DNA of 64,000 bases from Streptomyces humi (GTDB taxonomy: Bacteria > Actinomycetota > Actinomycetes > Streptomycetales > Streptomycetaceae), in NCBI RefSeq assembly GCF_001005085.2, contig NZ_LBMU02000002.1:89076-153075 (forward strand), read 5' to 3'. Of this stretch, positions 17,531 to 25,786 are shown in pieces. A model generated the notes under the pieces. The model searched no databases. It was not told the DNA's origin and saw only the letters and a list, made by a program, of their open reading frames with translations. The position numbers were made by a program, and so were the translations under genes. How positions within the stretch are numbered: position 1 is the stretch's first letter; the number at the start of each line of letters is the position of its first letter.

Positions 17531-19063
17531 ATGACAGACGCCGAGCGTGGACTCCGCAGGTCGTACTGGCTGGAGACGGCGCCCCCGCCCGGCGAGCCCG
17601 CCCCGCCGCCGTCCGGTGACCTCTCCGTCGAGGTCGCCGTGGTCGGGGGCGGCATCGCCGGGCTCAGCGCCGCCTGGGAGCTGGTACGGCAAGGACATGA
17701 GGTGGCGGTGCTGGAGGCGGACCGGCTGGCCGCCGGGGTGACCGGGCACACCACGGCCAAGCTGACCGCTCTGCACACCCTGGTCTACGACCATCTGCGC
17801 AGGACCCGCGGCCCCGAGGGCGCGCGGCTGTACGCGTTGTCGCAGAGCGAGGCGATCCGGCATGCCGCCGGGATCGTGGCGGAGCTGGGCATCGACTGCG
17901 ACTGGGAGGAGGCGGCGGCCTGCACGTTCGCGCGGGACCCCGGGCGGGTGGCCGAGCTGCGCGCGGAGGCGTGGGCGGCACGGGAGGCCGGGCTGCCCGC
18001 CGAGTTCGTGACCGCCACCGAGCTGCCCTTCGAGGTGGCCGGGGCGGTCCGGGTGAGCGGACAGGCCCAGTTCCATCCGCGCAAGTACCTGCTGGCGCTG
18101 GCGGACGACCTGCGCCGGCGCGGTGGCGCGGTGTACGAGGGGACCCGGGTCGTGGGTCTCACCGAGGGCGAGCCCTGTGTGCTGGAGACGGACGCCGGGG
18201 TGTCCGTGCGGGCCGGGAAGGTCGTGGTCGCCACCCACTATCCCGTCTTCGACCGGGCCCTGCTGTTCACCCGGCTCTCCCCCCGGCGCGAGCTGGTCGT
18301 GGCCGGGACCGTCGAGGACGACCGCGCCCCGCGCGACATGTACATCACGCCGGAGCAGGGCACCCGGTCCGTCCGCAGCGCACCCCACGGGGAGGGCCGA
18401 CGCCTGCTGATCGTCACCGGTGAGCACTTCACGCCCGGCACCGCCGACGTCGAGAAGCGTTTCGCCCGGCTCTCCGAGTGGGCCGACGAGCACTTCCCCG
18501 GGCTGACGCCCACCCACCGCTGGGCCACCCAGGACAACGACTCCACCGACTCGGTGCCGCTGGTCGGCCCGCTGCACCCGGGCAGCCACCACGTCCACGT
18601 GGCCACCGGTTTCGGCGGCTGGGGTCTGAGCGGCGGCATCATGGCGGGCCGCCTGATCAGCGACCTCGTCGACGGACGCGAGGTCGAGTGGGCCGGTCTG
18701 TACGACCCGCGGCGGCTGGGTCCCGTGGCCCGTGAGGGGGTGTCGTTCCTGAAGCACCAGGCCCAGGTCGCCCGGCACTTCGTCGGCGACCGGCTGCCGG
18801 CCGTGACCGGGCCGCGGCCGGAGGACATCGCACCCGGCGACGGCGCGGTGGTACGGGTCGGCGGGCACCGGTGCGCCGTGCACCGCGACGAGGGCGGGCA
18901 GCTGCACGCCGTCTCCGCCACCTGCACCCACCTGGGCTGTCTCGTCGCGTTCAACCGGGCCGAACAGGCCTGGGAGTGCCCGTGCCACGGTTCCCGTTTC
19001 GCCCCGGACGGCCGGATCCTCCAGGGCCCCGCCGTCCGGCCGCTGGAGCAGCGTGACCTGTGA
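17531..19063 (+). CDS. FAD-dependent oxidoreductase with C-terminal Rieske [2Fe-2S] domain
   Basis: Fusion protein of 510 aa. Residues 35-400 are a DAO/glycine-oxidase-like flavoprotein: the dinucleotide motif VAVVGGGIAGLSAAWELVRQG, then HTTAKLTALH near the flavin and the C-terminal FAD contact ATGFGGWGLSGGIMAGRL. Residues 425-505 form a Rieske domain with both ligand pairs, CTHLGC and CPCHGSRF. Such fusions are common in Streptomyces but their substrates are unknown. It diverges from the fdh operon, and both are redox proteins that may respond to the same signal. The stop is 30 bases from the convergent STAS gene. Confidence 0.93.
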   Translation: MTDAERGLRRSYWLETAPPPGEPAPPPSGDLSVEVAVVGGGIAGLSAAWELVRQGHEVAVLEADRLAAGVTGHTTAKLTALHTLVYDHLRRTRGPEGARLYALSQSEAIRHAAGIVAELGIDCDWEEAAACTFARDPGRVAELRAEAWAAREAGLPAEFVTATELPFEVAGAVRVSGQAQFHPRKYLLALADDLRRRGGAVYEGTRVVGLTEGEPCVLETDAGVSVRAGKVVVATHYPVFDRALLFTRLSPRRELVVAGTVEDDRAPRDMYITPEQGTRSVRSAPHGEGRRLLIVTGEHFTPGTADVEKRFARLSEWADEHFPGLTPTHRWATQDNDSTDSVPLVGPLHPGSHHVHVATGFGGWGLSGGIMAGRLISDLVDGREVEWAGLYDPRRLGPVAREGVSFLKHQAQVARHFVGDRLPAVTGPRPEDIAPGDGAVVRVGGHRCAVHRDEGGQLHAVSATCTHLGCLVAFNRAEQAWECPCHGSRFAPDGRILQGPAVRPLEQRDL

Positions 19064-19093
19064 GACGCCCGTGTTCCCGCGCGCCGACCGCCC

Positions 19094-19504
19094 TCAGGTC
19101 CGCGTGGCGGGAGGGCTGCCTGGAGCGGACTGGCTGCCTGGAGCGGAGTGGCTGTCGGGACCAGAGCGGCTGCCTGGAGCGGACTGGCTGTCGGGGAGGA
19201 TGGCGAAGATCTGGTCGAGGCCGACGATTTTCAGCACGCGGAGCGTGCGGGCGGGGACGGCGGCCAGTGCGATGTCGGCCCGGGCGGCTTGGGCGTGGTT
19301 GCGCGCCGCGATCAGGGCGGTGATGCCGCTGGAGTCGCAGAACTCCATCCCGGCCAGGTCCAGAACGAGCCGCTGGCCGGGCCGCAGGGTGAGTTCGGCG
19401 ACCAGGTCGCGCAGCCGGGCGGCGGTGACGTGGTCGAGTTCGCCGCCGACCGCCACGACGGGCCCGGCCGTGGCGGAGGTGACGGTGATGTTCAGTGGGC
19501 TCAT
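19094..19504 (-). CDS. STAS-domain anti-sigma factor antagonist (RsbV-like)
   Basis: A single STAS domain over residues 1-105 with the phosphorylatable Ser in LDLAGMEFCDSSGITALIAA, typical of RsbV/SpoIIAA antagonists that release a sigma factor when dephosphorylated. The C-terminal 30 residues are a low-complexity Ser/Pro/Gly tail made of imperfect hexapeptides. It is the third gene of an operon after the RsbQ-like and PAS-phosphatase genes, with its ATG inside the phosphatase stop. The adjacent phosphatase is its natural activator. Confidence 0.93.
   Translation of the reverse strand: MSPLNITVTSATAGPVVAVGGELDHVTAARLRDLVAELTLRPGQRLVLDLAGMEFCDSSGITALIAARNHAQAARADIALAAVPARTLRVLKIVGLDQIFAILPDSQSAPGSRSGPDSHSAPGSQSAPGSPPATRT
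19114..19198 (-). repeat. 18-bp tandem repeats encoding the antagonist tail
   Basis: About five units related to GGCTGCCTGGAGCGGACT run head to tail. Three are nearly identical and two carry GGCTGTCGGG variants. On the coding strand each unit gives a hexapeptide like SAPGSQ or SGPDSH. The period of 18 keeps the frame, so tail length can vary without breaking the gene. Confidence 0.85.
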
Positions 19505-20787
19505 TCCGTGTTCTTCGGTGTGGACGCGGCGGCGGGGACGCCTAGGGCGAGCAGGGCGGTGTCGTCGTCGAGTCCGTCGCCGAAGTCGTCCAGCAGGCCG
19601 GTCAGGGCCTGGATGACGGCGTGCGCGGGCCGGCCGGCGTGATCGGCGACGAAGGCGCGCAGCTCCTCGTCGCCGTACAGGGTGGTGCGGTCCTCACCGG
19701 TCCGGGCCTCGGTCACACCGTCGCTGTACAGCAGGAGGGTGTCGCCGGGCCGCAGGGTGGTGGTGGCCGTGGCGAAGTGGGCGGCGGGCAGGATGCCGAC
19801 GAGGAGGCCGCCGGGGGTGGGCAGGAACTCGGCGGTGCCGTCCGCCCGCAGGACCAGGGCCGGGGGGTGGCCGCCGGAGGCGAGGGTGACGGTGGCGTGT
19901 CCGGTCGTGGGATCGGGCTCGGCGACGCCGAACACGGTGGTGCAGTAGCGCGGATCGCCGCCGGCGTAACGGTCGTGGAGCACCTTGTTGAGGGTGGCCA
20001 GGGCGGAGACGGGGTCGGAGTCGTGCACGGCCGCGGCGCGCAGGGTGTAGCGGGTCAGCGAGGTGACGGCGGCGGCCTCCGGTCCCTTGCCGCACACGTC
20101 GCCGAGGAAGAACGCGAAGCGCTTGCCGTCGACGGGGAAGAGGTCGTAGAAGTCGCCGCCGAGCCGGTCCGGGGAGGCGGTGCGGTAGTGGGCGGCCGCC
20201 TCCAGGCCGGGCACCTGGGGCAGCGAGTCGGGCAGCAGTGACCGCTGGAGGACGGCGAGCGCGTCCTGCAACCGGGCCCGGTCGGCCTCGGCCTGTTGCC
20301 GCGCCTCCTCGGCGGCCCGCCGGGCGCGCAGCAGTTCCTCCTCGTAGGCGCGGCGGTCCCGGGCGTCGAAGACGGTGGTGCGGATCAGCAGCGGCTCGCC
20401 GCCCCTGCCGTGCTTGACCGCGGAGGAGACCAGCACCGGCATCCGCGCGCCGCCGGGCTGCCGCATCTCCAGGGCGATGCCGCCTATCTCGCCCCGCATC
20501 CGCAGCAGCGGCGCGAAGTGCGTCTCGTGGTACAGCCTGCCGCCCACGGTCAGCAGGTCGGTGAACCGCATCCGGCCCACGACCGCCTCCTGCTCCAGGC
20601 CGAGCCAGCCCAGCAGCGTGGAGTTGATCTTGGCGATGGTGCCGTCCATGAGCGTGGACAGGTAACCGCACGGCGCGTTCTCGTAGAGCTCCTCGGCGCT
20701 GTCCTCCAGCAGGGCGGCGAACGCCGCGTTCGCCGCGTCCTTGCCCGCGTCCTGCGGCTCGGGCTGCTGTCCCGTCCGGCACATCAT
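19501..20787 (-). CDS. PAS-coiled-coil-PP2C phosphatase, RsbP-like
   Basis: SpoIIE-type Ser phosphatase of 428 aa with the RsbP layout: a PAS domain over residues 35-150 (YENAPCGYLSTLMDGTIAKINSTLLGWLG), a coiled coil (RARRAAEEARQQAEADRARLQD) at 155-200, then the PP2C domain. Metal-site residues are intact: LGGDFYDLF, FLGDVCGKG, LYSDGVTEA and DDDTALLAL. It should dephosphorylate the STAS antagonist encoded next. Overlaps of 4 bases link it to the RsbQ-like gene before it and the STAS gene after it. In Bacillus subtilis, RsbQ is needed for RsbP activity under energy stress, and the pairing here implies the same mechanism. Confidence 0.93.
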   Translation of the reverse strand: MMCRTGQQPEPQDAGKDAANAAFAALLEDSAEELYENAPCGYLSTLMDGTIAKINSTLLGWLGLEQEAVVGRMRFTDLLTVGGRLYHETHFAPLLRMRGEIGGIALEMRQPGGARMPVLVSSAVKHGRGGEPLLIRTTVFDARDRRAYEEELLRARRAAEEARQQAEADRARLQDALAVLQRSLLPDSLPQVPGLEAAAHYRTASPDRLGGDFYDLFPVDGKRFAFFLGDVCGKGPEAAAVTSLTRYTLRAAAVHDSDPVSALATLNKVLHDRYAGGDPRYCTTVFGVAEPDPTTGHATVTLASGGHPPALVLRADGTAEFLPTPGGLLVGILPAAHFATATTTLRPGDTLLLYSDGVTEARTGEDRTTLYGDEELRAFVADHAGRPAHAVIQALTGLLDDFGDGLDDDTALLALGVPAAASTPKNTE

Positions 20788-21587
20788 CGCAGGCCCGCCA
20801 GGAAGGCGGTGATCGCCTGGTTGGTGGCCTCGGGTGCGGACAGGTGCGGGCAGTGTCCGGTCGCGTCGAGGGTGACCAGCGTCGATCCCGGGACGGCCCG
20901 GTGGACGAAGGCGCCGACCTCGCGGGGGGCGATGGCGTCCTCGGTGCACTCCAGGACCAGCGTCGGCACGTTCACCGTCTTGAGGTCGTCCCTGGAGTCC
21001 GACAGGAACGTGGTGCGGGCGAAGACCCGCGCCATGTCCGGGTGGGTGGCGCAGAAGCTGTCGGTCAGCTCCTCCCCCAGTTCGGGCCGCTCGGCGTTGC
21101 CCATGATCACCGGTGCCATCGCGGCCGACCAGCCCAGGTAGTTCGACTCCAGCGAGGCCAGCAGTTCCTCGATGTCCTCGGCGCTGAACCCGCCCCGGTA
21201 GCCGTCGTCGTCGATGTACCGCGGAGACGGGGCGACCATCACCAGGGCGCCGATGCGGTCCGGGGCCAGGCCCGCGGCCAGCACCCCGATCATCGCGCTG
21301 ACCGAGTGCCCCACGAACACGGCGTCGCGCAGGTCGAGCGCCGCACAGACCTCGACCACGTCCTGGGCGTAGCCGTCCAGGGAGCCGTACCGGTCCTCCG
21401 AGAACGCGGACAGGTCCGAGCGGCCCGACCCCACGTAGTCGAACAGCACCACCCGGTGGTTCCCGGCCAGGGCCGGCACCGTCAGCCGCCACATGTTCTG
21501 ATCGCAGCCGAATCCGTGCGCCAGCACCACCGGCCGCCCCTGCGGGTCACCGACGACGGTGATGTTGTTCCTGCGATCGACATCCAT
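20784..21587 (-). CDS. Alpha/beta-hydrolase, RsbQ-like activator of the phosphatase
   Basis: Hydrolase of 267 aa very close to Bacillus RsbQ along its length: VLAHGFGCDQNMWRLTVPAL, RVVLFDYVGSGRSDL, YAQDVVEVCAALDLRDAVFVG, then a catalytic triad Ser in VGHSVSAM, Asp in CTEDAIAP and His in ATGHCPHLSAPE. RsbQ is thought to bind or hydrolyse a small hydrophobic ligand and activate the PAS phosphatase RsbP. Here its stop overlaps the phosphatase ATG, a direct counterpart of the rsbQ-rsbP pair. GAGGCTGAGGG gives a good ribosome site before ATG 21587. Confidence 0.92.
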   Translation of the reverse strand: MDVDRRNNITVVGDPQGRPVVLAHGFGCDQNMWRLTVPALAGNHRVVLFDYVGSGRSDLSAFSEDRYGSLDGYAQDVVEVCAALDLRDAVFVGHSVSAMIGVLAAGLAPDRIGALVMVAPSPRYIDDDGYRGGFSAEDIEELLASLESNYLGWSAAMAPVIMGNAERPELGEELTDSFCATHPDMARVFARTTFLSDSRDDLKTVNVPTLVLECTEDAIAPREVGAFVHRAVPGSTLVTLDATGHCPHLSAPEATNQAITAFLAGLR

Positions 21588-21627
21588 ACCCTCAGCCTCT
21601 CAGACACCACCACCACTCCCGCACGCC

Positions 21628-21661
21628 CGCGGGACCGGCCGTCACGGCGGCCGGTCCCGCG
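21628..21661. repeat. 13-bp perfect inverted repeat in the rsbQ-like leader
   Basis: CGCGGGACCGGCC (21628-21640) and GGCCGGTCCCGCG (21649-21661) flank an 8-base loop. The element lies about 40 bases before the RsbQ-like start within a 271-bp divergent spacer where no gene needs a terminator. It may be a leader attenuator, transcription insulator or large operator. Confidence 0.7.
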
Positions 21662-21858
21662 GAGGGGCCCACACACGGATTCAGCTCACCATCGGCGCCG
21701 GAAAACCATGATCATCGACCTCCCCGCCCCTCCGGGTGCCCCACTCCGGCCCCACCATTCACACCCGAGCGCCCCGCTTTCCTGCCATGACCGGCAACGG
21801 TGCATCCGACCTCTGTGTGGCGCGTATGCCGTTCGTTCGCAGGGGCATCCGGTAGGGC

Positions 21859-22698
21859 ATGGTCACTGGATCGGTATCGGTACGCGGACACGGACAGGCC
21901 CGGCGCGCGGCGAACAGCAGGGCGCTCGCGGTGGCGGCACGGGCGGGCTTCGTCGCCCGCGGGGTCATCTACGCGCTGATCGGCGCTCTCTCCCTGCGGA
22001 TCGCCTTCTCCGGCGGAGGCACGCAGGCCGACCGGGGCGGCGCGGTCGCCGAGATCGCCCAGAAGCCCTTCGGTACGGCGCTGCTGTGGCTGCTCGGCGT
22101 CGCCCTGGCCGGGATGGCCCTGTGGCGGCTGTCCGAGGCCGCCTTCGGGCAGGCCGGTCCCGACGGCGGGAAGCCCGGCAAGAGGGTGATGGCCGCGGGC
22201 CGCTTTCTCTTCTACACGTTCGTCTCGTACTCCGTGCTCTCCTACGCGGCCGGTGACAAGGGCAGCGGCAGCGGCAGTTCCGACAAGAACTCCCAGGACG
22301 TCACGGCGAAGGCGCTGGACTGGCCCGGCGGGCAGTGGATCGTCGGCGTCGCGGGGGCCGCGGTGACCGCCGCCGGCCTCTGGATCGCCGTACGGGCCGT
22401 CCTGCGCAAGTTCGAGAAGCATCTCAGGATGTACGAGATGTCACGGAAGGCACGTCGGTTCGTGGCCTTCTTCGGCATGTTCGGCGGTACGGCACGAGGC
22501 ATCGTCTTCGCCACCGCGGGCGGCTTCGCCATCGCGGCGGCCGTGCGGCACGAGCCCGGCAAGGCCAAGGGCATGGACGACACCCTGCGCGCGTTCGCCG
22601 GCACTCCGGCGGGCCCCTGGCTGCTCGTGCTGATCGCGGTCGGGCTGGTGGCCTTCGGCGTCTTCTCCTGGGCCAACGCGCGCTGGCGCAAGGTCTGA
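21859..22698 (+). CDS. DUF1206 membrane protein
   Basis: Integral membrane protein of 279 aa with six hydrophobic segments arranged as three repeats of a two-helix unit. Each repeat starts with a variant of ARAGFVARGVIYALIG, AAGRFLFYTFVSY or FGGTARGIVFATAGG, the DUF1206 signature. The function is unknown. A Gly/Ser-rich loop (GDKGSGSGSSDKNSQD) separates repeats. In Streptomyces and other actinobacteria such genes often lie among osmotic and sigma-B-type stress genes, which agrees with this context. Confidence 0.9.
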   Translation: MVTGSVSVRGHGQARRAANSRALAVAARAGFVARGVIYALIGALSLRIAFSGGGTQADRGGAVAEIAQKPFGTALLWLLGVALAGMALWRLSEAAFGQAGPDGGKPGKRVMAAGRFLFYTFVSYSVLSYAAGDKGSGSGSSDKNSQDVTAKALDWPGGQWIVGVAGAAVTAAGLWIAVRAVLRKFEKHLRMYEMSRKARRFVAFFGMFGGTARGIVFATAGGFAIAAAVRHEPGKAKGMDDTLRAFAGTPAGPWLLVLIAVGLVAFGVFSWANARWRKV

Positions 22699-22738
22699 CC
22701 CGCGCCGCCGGCGTTCGGCGTGCCCCGCCCGTCGGCGG

Positions 22739-23767
22739 TCAGCGCGGCCGGGCGCTGGTGGGCGGGCCCGCCCAGCTCTGGTTGTAGCGCTGGGCCGCCC
22801 GGTCGTTGAGGGCGCTGCCCGCCCGGCGCAGGGCCCGCGCCCAGGCGGGGGCGGCGGGGGCCTCCAGATCGTGGCCCTGGCGCAGCGGCGCCCGCCGCGA
22901 GCTCTGCTCGGCCCCGTCGTCGAGCGGCGTGGGCAGCGCGCGGGCGACCAGCCCGTTCACCCGCGTCACCAGGCGGGGCACGACCGCGTGCGCGAGGGAG
23001 GCGGTCCGGGCGGCCGGAGTGAGCACCAGCCGGGTACGCCTGCGTTCCACCGCCCGTACGACCTTCTCCGCCGCCCGCTCCGCGTCCATCGACAGCAGCG
23101 GCATCCCCGCCAGCGCGGAGAACCAGGCGAACTCGGCCTCCGGCCGGCCCCCGAACTCCGCCTGGAGGTGCGAGCCGGTCCGCATCAGCCCGGGGTGGAC
23201 CGTGGTCACGCTCACCGCGCTCCCGGCCGTCTCCTCCTGGAGGCCCTCGCCGAGCGCCCGTACCGCGGCCTTGGCGCAGGAGTACGGCACCAGATGCGGC
23301 ACCGCGAGCAGTCCGCCGACCGAGCCCACCAGGCCCAGACGGCCGCCCGCCGGGCTGCGCCGCAGGTACGGCAGGGCCGCGAGCGCGGTGTGGAGGGTGC
23401 CGTCGAAGATGGTCTCCATGGCGTCCCTGAACGCCTCCGTCCCCGCCGTCTCGGCGGGCGCCACCTGGATCACTCCGGCGTTGGCGATCACCAGGTCCAG
23501 CCCGCCCGCCTGCTCCGCCGTCCGCCGGACCGCGGCCGTCACCGCCGTCTCGTCCCGTACGTCGCACACCACCGGTCGCACGGAGCGGCCCGTGCGGTCG
23601 AGCATCCAGGCCACGGCCCGGTCGAGTTCACCGGCGTCCCGCGCCAGCACGGTCACCCGGTGACCGCGCCGGACGAGCCGGGCCGCCATCAGCAGTCCCA
23701 GCCCCCGGGAGCCGCCGGTCACCAGCGCCGAGAGCCCGCCGGCCCGGGATCGGTCCGTCGCCGCCAT
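22739..23767 (-). CDS. SDR family oxidoreductase
   Basis: Short-chain dehydrogenase of 342 aa. The dinucleotide motif is SALVTGGSRGLGLLMAARL, followed by CDVRDETAV, the IANAGV strand, the active-site Ser in LVGSVGG and the YSCAK catalytic Tyr/Lys pair. About 100 extra residues follow the core, starting near residue 245 and ending in a basic, Pro-rich tail. Such extended SDRs often act on lipids or other bulky substrates. The preceding same-strand gene is the zinc dehydrogenase, separated by 54 bases, so the two probably share a transcript. Confidence 0.92.
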   Translation of the reverse strand: MAATDRSRAGGLSALVTGGSRGLGLLMAARLVRRGHRVTVLARDAGELDRAVAWMLDRTGRSVRPVVCDVRDETAVTAAVRRTAEQAGGLDLVIANAGVIQVAPAETAGTEAFRDAMETIFDGTLHTALAALPYLRRSPAGGRLGLVGSVGGLLAVPHLVPYSCAKAAVRALGEGLQEETAGSAVSVTTVHPGLMRTGSHLQAEFGGRPEAEFAWFSALAGMPLLSMDAERAAEKVVRAVERRRTRLVLTPAARTASLAHAVVPRLVTRVNGLVARALPTPLDDGAEQSSRRAPLRQGHDLEAPAAPAWARALRRAGSALNDRAAQRYNQSWAGPPTSARPR

Positions 23768-23821
23768 GTCGTCACCTCACTGGTCGTCGGGTCGTTCGTG
23801 AGCCGGGGTGGAGCGCGGGGC

Positions 23822-25012
23822 TCAGGGCTGCATGAGGATCTTCACCGAGCCGTCCTGCTTCTGCTGGAACATGGAGTAGGCCCGCTCGGCCTCCGTCAGG
23901 GGCAGCCGGTGGGTGGCGAAGTCGTCGACGCCGAGCGGGTCCCCGTCGGTGAGGAGCGGCATGATCGCGTCGGTCCAGCGCCGGACGTTGGCCTGCCCCA
24001 TCCGCAGCTGGATCTGCTTGTCGAACAGGGTGAGCAGCGGCATCGGGTCGGCCATCCCCCCGTACACGCCGCTCAGCGAGATCGTGCCGCCCCGGCGTAC
24101 CAGGTCGATGGCCATGTAGAGGGCGGCCAGCCGGTCGACGGCGAAGCGTTCGGCGAGCGGTGCGCTGATCTTGCGCGGGAGCAGCCCGGTGACGGTCTGG
24201 GCGAGCTTGGCCGCCGCGCCGCCGTGGGCCTCGGTGCCGACGGCGTCGATCACGGCGTCCGGACCCCGGCCGCCGGTCTCGTCCCTGATCGCCTGGACCA
24301 GTTCCTTCTCGTCGTCGTAGACCCGCAGGTCGTACACCTCCGTACCGCGCTGGGCGGCACGCGCGAGGCGTTCCGGCACGAGGTCGACGCCGAACACCCG
24401 CTCCACGCCCTGGGCCCGGGCGATACGGCAGCTCATGTCGCCGATGGGGCCGAGCCCGAGCACGGCGAGCGTGCCGCCGGGCGGCACCGCGGCGTACGCC
24501 ACGGCCTGCCAGGCGGTGGGAAGCACGTCGGAGAGGTAGACGAAACGGTCGTCGGCGGGGCCGTCGGGCACCTTCATCGGCCCGAACTGCGCCTGTGGTA
24601 CGCGCAGGTACTCGGCCTGGGCGCCGGGCACCGCACCGTAGAGGCGGGTGTACCCGAACAGGGCCGCGCCCATCCCCTCGCCGGTCACCTGCGTGGTCTC
24701 GCACTGGGTGTTCAGGCCCGCCGAGCACATGAAGCAGTGCCCGCAGGAGATCTGGAAGGGCACCACGACGCGGTCCCCGGGGCGCAGGTTCGTCACCTCG
24801 GAGCCGACTTCCTCGACCACGCCCATCGGTTCGTGACCGAGGATGTCCCCCGGGGTCATGAAGGGCGTGAGCACCTCGTACAGATGGAGGTCCGAGCCGC
24901 AGAGTCCGGTCGACGTGATGCGGATGACGGCGTCCGTGGGCTCCTCGATCCGCGGATCGGGTACGTCCTCCACCCGGACATGCCGTCGGCCCTGCCAGGT
25001 CACTGCTTTCAT
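23822..25012 (-). CDS. Zinc-dependent alcohol dehydrogenase, formaldehyde-dehydrogenase-like
   Basis: MDR-family dehydrogenase of 396 aa. Catalytic zinc ligands are TGLCGSDLHLYE, GHEPMGVVEEVG and later residues. The structural zinc loop is CGHCFMCSAGLNTQC. The NAD-binding motif is VLGLGPIGDMSCRIARAQG. Length and the GEGMGAALFGYTRLYGAVPGAQAEYLRVP run match the glutathione-independent formaldehyde dehydrogenase group common in actinobacteria. It heads a two-gene run with the SDR. The 182-bp spacer upstream divides it from the divergent iron-permease-like gene. Confidence 0.93.
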   Translation of the reverse strand: MKAVTWQGRRHVRVEDVPDPRIEEPTDAVIRITSTGLCGSDLHLYEVLTPFMTPGDILGHEPMGVVEEVGSEVTNLRPGDRVVVPFQISCGHCFMCSAGLNTQCETTQVTGEGMGAALFGYTRLYGAVPGAQAEYLRVPQAQFGPMKVPDGPADDRFVYLSDVLPTAWQAVAYAAVPPGGTLAVLGLGPIGDMSCRIARAQGVERVFGVDLVPERLARAAQRGTEVYDLRVYDDEKELVQAIRDETGGRGPDAVIDAVGTEAHGGAAAKLAQTVTGLLPRKISAPLAERFAVDRLAALYMAIDLVRRGGTISLSGVYGGMADPMPLLTLFDKQIQLRMGQANVRRWTDAIMPLLTDGDPLGVDDFATHRLPLTEAERAYSMFQQKQDGSVKILMQP

Positions 25013-25194
25013 GACTCGCGCTCCCTCATCTAGGCTGCGCGCCGGTCACGTCACCGGACGCGTGGACGGGCGCACGCCGGGTACCCCGGGAAGTCACGGT
25101 TCAATTCACCCCGGGGAGAACCGAAAAGGGCGAGGCGGAGAAATTCGCCTCCGGCCACTGTCGTTTTTCTCCGTGCGCGCTATCCACACGGACG

Positions 25195-25674
25195 GTGATG
25201 GGCATGGGACGGACGGCACCCGGCAGAGCCGTGAGTGTGCCGCATCCGGCGGAACGCTCCAGCGACGGCCGGGGATGGTTCGAGAACCTGGCGGAAGCGG
25301 CGTCCAACTTCACGAGTTCCGCGCCTTTCTACGGGTTCTGCCTGCTGCTGGTGGCGCTCTTCGCCGTCGCCCACATCATGGGGCTGCCACTGAACTGGCA
25401 GCTCTTCGTCGGTGACGTCATGACCTCGGTCAACCTGCTGCTGCTGGCCCTGCTGAAGAACTCCGAGCGCCGGGCCGAGCACGCGATCCAGCGCAAGCTC
25501 GACAGCATCGCGGCGGCCCTGCTCGACCAGCAGGAGGCCCGGGAGCAGGAGGCCCGGGAGCAGGAGGGCCGGGAGCAGGAGGGACCGGTGCGCGAGGGCC
25601 GGCGGAGAGGAGCCGGTGCGGAGGGGATCGGGGACGACCTGCGGGACGCGATCCGGATGGAGGAGGAGCTCTGA
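25195..25674 (+). CDS. Low-affinity iron permease family protein
   Basis: Small membrane protein of 159 aa with two helices: APFYGFCLLLVALFAVAHIM and LFVGDVMTSVNLLLLALL. The loop after the second helix reads KNSERRAEHAIQRKLDSIAAAL, the hallmark of Pfam Iron_permease/FET4-like bacterial proteins (xQNSQNRDxxAIxxKLDEL). Bacterial members are short and a transport role is unproven. The C-terminal tail holds an Arg/Glu/Gln repeat. The exact start among GTG 25195, ATG 25198 and ATG 25204 is open. Confidence 0.8.
   Translation: MMGMGRTAPGRAVSVPHPAERSSDGRGWFENLAEAASNFTSSAPFYGFCLLLVALFAVAHIMGLPLNWQLFVGDVMTSVNLLLLALLKNSERRAEHAIQRKLDSIAAALLDQQEAREQEAREQEGREQEGPVREGRRRGAGAEGIGDDLRDAIRMEEEL
25531..25585 (+). 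repeat. 15-bp tandem repeat within the iron-permease-like gene
   Basis: Three full copies and a partial fourth of CAGGAGGCCCGGGAG encode QEARE/QEGRE pentapeptides in the cytoplasmic tail. The period of 15 preserves the frame, so tail length can vary between strains. Confidence 0.9.
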
Positions 25675-25786
25675 CGCGTCCGGCGCACCGCCACCCGAAC
25701 GGGGGAAACCGGCGTCCGCCGCATCCGGTACCGGCCGACGGGGTGAAAAGCATCCGAGTACCCCACCGGAAGCGGAAGTGAGCCCC

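Noticed and set aside
14079..17534. Very long open frame (over 1100 codons) on the plus strand across the fdh alpha gene
   Set aside because: It is antisense to a gene with clear formate dehydrogenase motifs; long open antisense frames are expected at this G+C content and the product is Gly/Arg/Val-rich without family character.
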